A stretch of DNA of 8,129 nt, taken from NCBI GenBank assembly GCA_910577885.1, contig CAJTNK010000088.1, positions 1 through 8,129 on the forward strand. The letters are read 5' to 3'. The notes beneath the pieces were generated by a model. It saw only the letters and a list, made by a program, of their open reading frames with translations, made no database searches and had not been told where the DNA came from. Below, piece after piece: positions 5,392 through 8,129 of this stretch. Source of the stretch: an uncultured Rikenella sp. Lineage in GTDB: Bacteria; Bacteroidota; Bacteroidia; Bacteroidales; Rikenellaceae. The number at the start of each line of letters is the position of its first letter. Positions within the stretch are counted from its first letter, which is position 1. The translations under genes and the position numbers were made by a program.

Positions 5392-6954
5392 GTGAAAAAA
5401 ATCAAAGGCGCCTTGATTTCCGTCTTCTATAAGGACGGCTTGGCAGAGATCGTTACGGAACTCGACAAATGCGGGGTGAAGATCTATTCGACCGGCGGGA
5501 CGCAGACTTTTATCGAAGGGTTGGGCGTGAAGGCGCATGCGGTGGAGGACTTGACGGGCTATCCGTCGGTGTTCGGGGGGCGGGTGAAGACCTTGCATCC
5601 GAAAGTGTTCGGCGGGATTCTGTATCGGCGCGAGAATGAGGCCGACCTGCAGCAGGCCGCGCAGTACGAGATTCCGGAGATCGACCTGGTGATCGTGGAC
5701 CTCTATCCGTTCGAACAGACCGTGGCGACGCCGGGGGCGACCGAACAGCAGATCATCGAGAAGATCGACATCGGCGGGATTTCGCTGATTCGGGCGGCGG
5801 CCAAGAATTTCCGCGATGTGGCCATTGTGCCGAGCGTGGATCAGTATGGGTATATTCTTGACTTGATCAAGAGCCAGGGCGGGTGTACGACTTTGGAGCA
5901 ACGGCGGCATTTGGCGGCCGAGGCTTTCAATGTGAGCTCGCATTATGATACGGCGATTTTCAACTATTTCAATCGCCAGGAGGGGATCCCGGCGTTCAAG
6001 CAGAGCTTTACGGAACAGCGGGCGACTCAGCTTCGGTATGGCGAGAATCCGCACCAGGCGGCTACGTTCTACGGGGACTTGTCTGCGCGGTTCGAACAGC
6101 TGCACGGGAAGGAGATCTCCTATAACAACATGCTGGACATGGATGCGGCGGTGAACCTGATCGGCGAGTTCGGCACCGGGGCGGAGGCGTTGCCGGCGTT
6201 CGTGATTATGAAGCACAACAACGCCTGCGGGGTGGCGGTGCGGCCGACGGTGGTCGAGGCGTGGACGGATGCTTTGGCGGGGGATCCGGTGTCGGCGTTC
6301 GGCGGCGTGCTGATTACCAATAAGACGGTGGATCGCGCTACGGCCGAGAAGATCAACGAGATTTTCTTCGAGGTGATTATGGCGCCGGGGTTCGATGCGG
6401 ATGCGTTGGAGGTGCTCCAAACCAAGAAAAACCGCATTATCTTGAAGATCAAGGATTCTGCTGCGGCGGGTTGCGGCTGCGGTTGCGGAAAACAGTTCCG
6501 TTCGCTGCTCGGCGGGGTGGCCGTGCAGGAACGCGATGCGAAAGTCGGCGGACAGGATTCCGAAGTGAAACAGGTGACTACTAAGGGGGTGACCGATGAG
6601 GAGTTGAAAGACCTGATCTTTGCCAACAAAATCGTGAAACACTCCAAGTCGAACGCCATTGTGCTGGCAAAAAATGGGATGCTGCTGGCCAGCGGGATCG
6701 GCCAGACATCGCGGGTCGACTCGCTGCGGCAGGCCATTGCCAAAGCCAAGTCGTTCGGGTTCGATTTGCGGGGAGCGGTTTTGGCTTCGGACGCTTTTTT
6801 CCCGTTCGCCGACTGCGCGGAGATTGCCCACAAGGAGGGAATCGACACGATTATCCAACCGGGCGGCTCGGTGCGCGACCAGGACACGATCGACTACTGC
6901 AATGCCAATGGCATGGCGATGGTATTCACCGGGTTGCGGCACTTCAAACATTAA
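5392..6954 (+). CDS. purH: Bifunctional AICAR transformylase / IMP cyclohydrolase
   Basis: This enzyme carries out the last two steps of de novo purine synthesis: formylation of AICAR using 10-formyltetrahydrofolate, then ring closure to IMP, in the cytoplasm. The 520 residues cover both domains. The N-terminal MGS-like cyclohydrolase (about 1-195) shows ALISVFYKDGL, YSTGGTQTFIE, and FGGRVKTLHPKVFGGIL. The transformylase (about 200-520) shows LRYGENPHQAA (214-224), YNNMLDMDAA, catalytic Lys274-His275 in MKHNNACGVA, DPVSAFGGV, SNAIVLAKNG, GAVLASDAFFPFAD and the C-terminal VFTGLRHFKH. It starts with GTG at 5392; the family N-terminus begins exactly there and no nearby ATG fits. An odd feature is an insertion rich in Ala, Gly and Cys (residues 357-366, with Cys361, 363, 365) in the transformylase half. 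mreB follows after 26 bp, so the two are probably one transcript. Confidence 0.97.
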   Translation: MKKIKGALISVFYKDGLAEIVTELDKCGVKIYSTGGTQTFIEGLGVKAHAVEDLTGYPSVFGGRVKTLHPKVFGGILYRRENEADLQQAAQYEIPEIDLVIVDLYPFEQTVATPGATEQQIIEKIDIGGISLIRAAAKNFRDVAIVPSVDQYGYILDLIKSQGGCTTLEQRRHLAAEAFNVSSHYDTAIFNYFNRQEGIPAFKQSFTEQRATQLRYGENPHQAATFYGDLSARFEQLHGKEISYNNMLDMDAAVNLIGEFGTGAEALPAFVIMKHNNACGVAVRPTVVEAWTDALAGDPVSAFGGVLITNKTVDRATAEKINEIFFEVIMAPGFDADALEVLQTKKNRIILKIKDSAAAGCGCGCGKQFRSLLGGVAVQERDAKVGGQDSEVKQVTTKGVTDEELKDLIFANKIVKHSKSNAIVLAKNGMLLASGIGQTSRVDSLRQAIAKAKSFGFDLRGAVLASDAFFPFADCAEIAHKEGIDTIIQPGGSVRDQDTIDYCNANGMAMVFTGLRHFKH

Positions 6955-6980
6955 TCAGACGGAGACACACACACTGACAG

Positions 6981-8003
6981 ATGGGACTCTTTTCTTTTCT
7001 CACCCAGGAGCTGGCCATGGACCTCGGCACGGCCAACACGATCATTATCTACAACGATAAGATCGTGGTGGACGAACCGTCGATCGTGGCGGTGGACCGA
7101 CATGCCAACCGGCTGGTGGCCATCGGGAATCAGGCTCGGCAGATGCACGGCAAGACGCACCAGGACATTCAGACCATCCGTCCGTTGAGGGATGGGGTGA
7201 TCGCCGACTTTACGGCGGCGGAGCTCATGATCCGCGGCATGATCAAGATGATCAAGTCTCGCGGAAAGATGTTCAGTCCGTCGCTTCGGATGGTGATCTG
7301 CATTCCGAGCGGCTCGACGAACGTCGAAATCCGTGCGGTGCGCGACTCGGCGGAGCATGCGGGGGGGCGTGAGGTCTATATGATTTACGAACCGATGGCG
7401 GCGGCGCTGGGGATGGGGCTCGACGTCGAGGCGCCGGAGGGACACATGGTGGTGGACATCGGCGGGGGGACGGCCGAAGTGGCGGTGATTTCGCTGGGGG
7501 GGATCGTCTGCAACGAGTCGATCAATGTGGCGGGGGATGTCTTCACCGAGGACATTCAGACCTACATGCGGCAGCAGCACAACATCAAGATCGGCGAGCG
7601 GACGGCCGAAGAGATCAAAATCGCGGTGGGGGCGGCGATCGACAACCTGGACAATCCGCCGGACGACCATATTGTTCGTGGGCCGAATATCATCACCTCG
7701 CTGCCGTTGGAGATTCCGGTCTCGTACAAGGAGGTGGCGCATGCGTTGGACAAGTCGTTGATGAAGGTCGACGCGGCGATTATGAAGGTATTGGAAAAGA
7801 TCCCGCCGGAGTTGTATTCGGATATCGTGAAGAACGGGATCTATTTGGCAGGTGGTGGTGCTTTGTTGCGCGGGTTGGACAAACGGTTGTTCCAGAAGAC
7901 GCGTATTCCGTTCCACGTCTCGGAGGATCCGTTGCGTGCGGTGGCTCGTGGGACGGGGATCGCGCTCAAGAATATCGGTCGGTTCTCGTTCTTGATGCGG
8001 TAG
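6981..8003 (+). CDS. mreB: Rod shape-determining protein, actin-like ATPase MreB
   Basis: MreB is the bacterial actin that polymerises under the inner membrane and directs lateral peptidoglycan synthesis with MreC, MreD, RodA and PBP2. The 340 residues are the normal length. Actin-fold ATP motifs are all present: phosphate 1 MDLGTANT (13-20) with Asp14, the catalytic region YEPMAAALG (136-144), phosphate 2 VVDIGGGTAEV (157-167) with Asp159, and the adenosine motif GIYLAGGGALLRGL (286-299). The N-terminal MGLFSFLTQ can act as the short amphipathic membrane anchor. The C-terminus (GTGIALKNIGRF) is typical. It sits 26 bp after purH, an arrangement I recall from other Bacteroidales, where mreC and mreD usually follow. 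Here the 126 bp left in the window after the stop contain a palindromic repeat and no start of mreC that I can recognise. Confidence 0.97.
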   Translation: MGLFSFLTQELAMDLGTANTIIIYNDKIVVDEPSIVAVDRHANRLVAIGNQARQMHGKTHQDIQTIRPLRDGVIADFTAAELMIRGMIKMIKSRGKMFSPSLRMVICIPSGSTNVEIRAVRDSAEHAGGREVYMIYEPMAAALGMGLDVEAPEGHMVVDIGGGTAEVAVISLGGIVCNESINVAGDVFTEDIQTYMRQQHNIKIGERTAEEIKIAVGAAIDNLDNPPDDHIVRGPNIITSLPLEIPVSYKEVAHALDKSLMKVDAAIMKVLEKIPPELYSDIVKNGIYLAGGGALLRGLDKRLFQKTRIPFHVSEDPLRAVARGTGIALKNIGRFSFLMR

Positions 8004-8047
8004 AGGGGGCTTTTGCGGGGGGGCGGCTTTGTTGGGGTTTCGGTGAG

Positions 8048-8089
8048 TTTTCTCGGCTGGATGGCTCACCCCGAGTGCCGGGAGGCACC
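8048..8089 (+). repeat. GC-rich palindromic dispersed repeat, copy B, downstream of mreB
   Basis: This 42-nt segment starts with TTTTCTCG and ends with the hairpin GTGCC-GGGA-GGCAC (8075-8088). It matches the minus-strand copy at 4265-4224 in 36 of 42 positions with no gap. It begins 44 nt after the mreB stop, in the same orientation relative to mreB as the other copies have to tpiA and GSCFA. The outer arm that completes the long stem in copy A is weaker here (GCCCGCCCGG at 8091-8100). The remainder of 8004-8129 is GC-rich and shows no gene. Confidence 0.65.
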
Positions 8090-8129
8090 GCCCGCCCGGC
8101 GTAAGGGCAGTTCCCTCCTGTTGCCGAGC

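Noticed and set aside
5377..6951. Long open frame antisense to the whole of purH
   Set aside because: It mirrors the purH codon pattern, its translation is rich in Arg, His and Pro with no recognisable motif, and the sense strand encodes a complete PurH.
6951..8069. Long open frame antisense to mreB
   Set aside because: Arg/His/Asp-rich translation without domains; complete MreB is on the other strand. It is a GC-rich shadow frame.

Overview
The window looks like a chromosomal core-gene segment from a GC-rich member of the Bacteroidales; an Alistipes/Rikenellaceae-type genome is my best guess (inference). Supporting points are the GSCFA-family protein, the purH-mreB pairing, a PafA-type alkaline-phosphatase-like protein, starts without a clear Shine-Dalgarno, and TAnnTTTG boxes (the Bacteroidetes -7 promoter element) upstream of several genes.

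Layout, left to right. Positions 1-397 hold no intact gene. On the minus strand there is a decayed C-terminal piece of a FISUMP-like (Fibrobacter succinogenes major paralogous domain) protein, then a palindromic repeat and a perfect 17-bp hairpin that probably terminates tpiA. Then come six well-supported genes and one that may be catalytically dead. Minus strand: tpiA (398-1153); a DUF59/MIP18 Fe-S assembly protein (1195-1515); a 422-bp gap dominated by a roughly 250-bp element that can fold into one long hairpin; a SufE-family protein (1938-2363); a secreted PafA-like phosphatase-fold protein (2448-4079); a GSCFA-domain protein (4313-5281). A 110-bp divergent promoter region follows, then plus-strand purH (5392-6954) and mreB (6981-8003). 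The last 126 bp carry another copy of the dispersed repeat and no gene.

How the genes relate: tpiA is glycolytic, purH performs the last two steps of IMP synthesis, and MreB organises rod-shape wall growth. SufE and the DUF59 protein both serve Fe-S cluster assembly and probably form a functional pair, although the long palindromic element lies between them. DUF59 and tpiA are 41 bp apart, and purH and mreB 26 bp apart, so each pair is probably co-transcribed.

The most interesting points are: (1) the PafA-like protein keeps its nucleophile threonine but appears to have lost three metal ligands and three other catalytic residues; (2) the 249-bp hairpin element between sufE and the DUF59 gene is bounded by two related 24-nt palindromes; (3) a GC-rich palindromic repeat occurs three times, always in the same orientation downstream of a gene end; (4) PurH has a Gly-Cys repeat insertion in its transformylase half.
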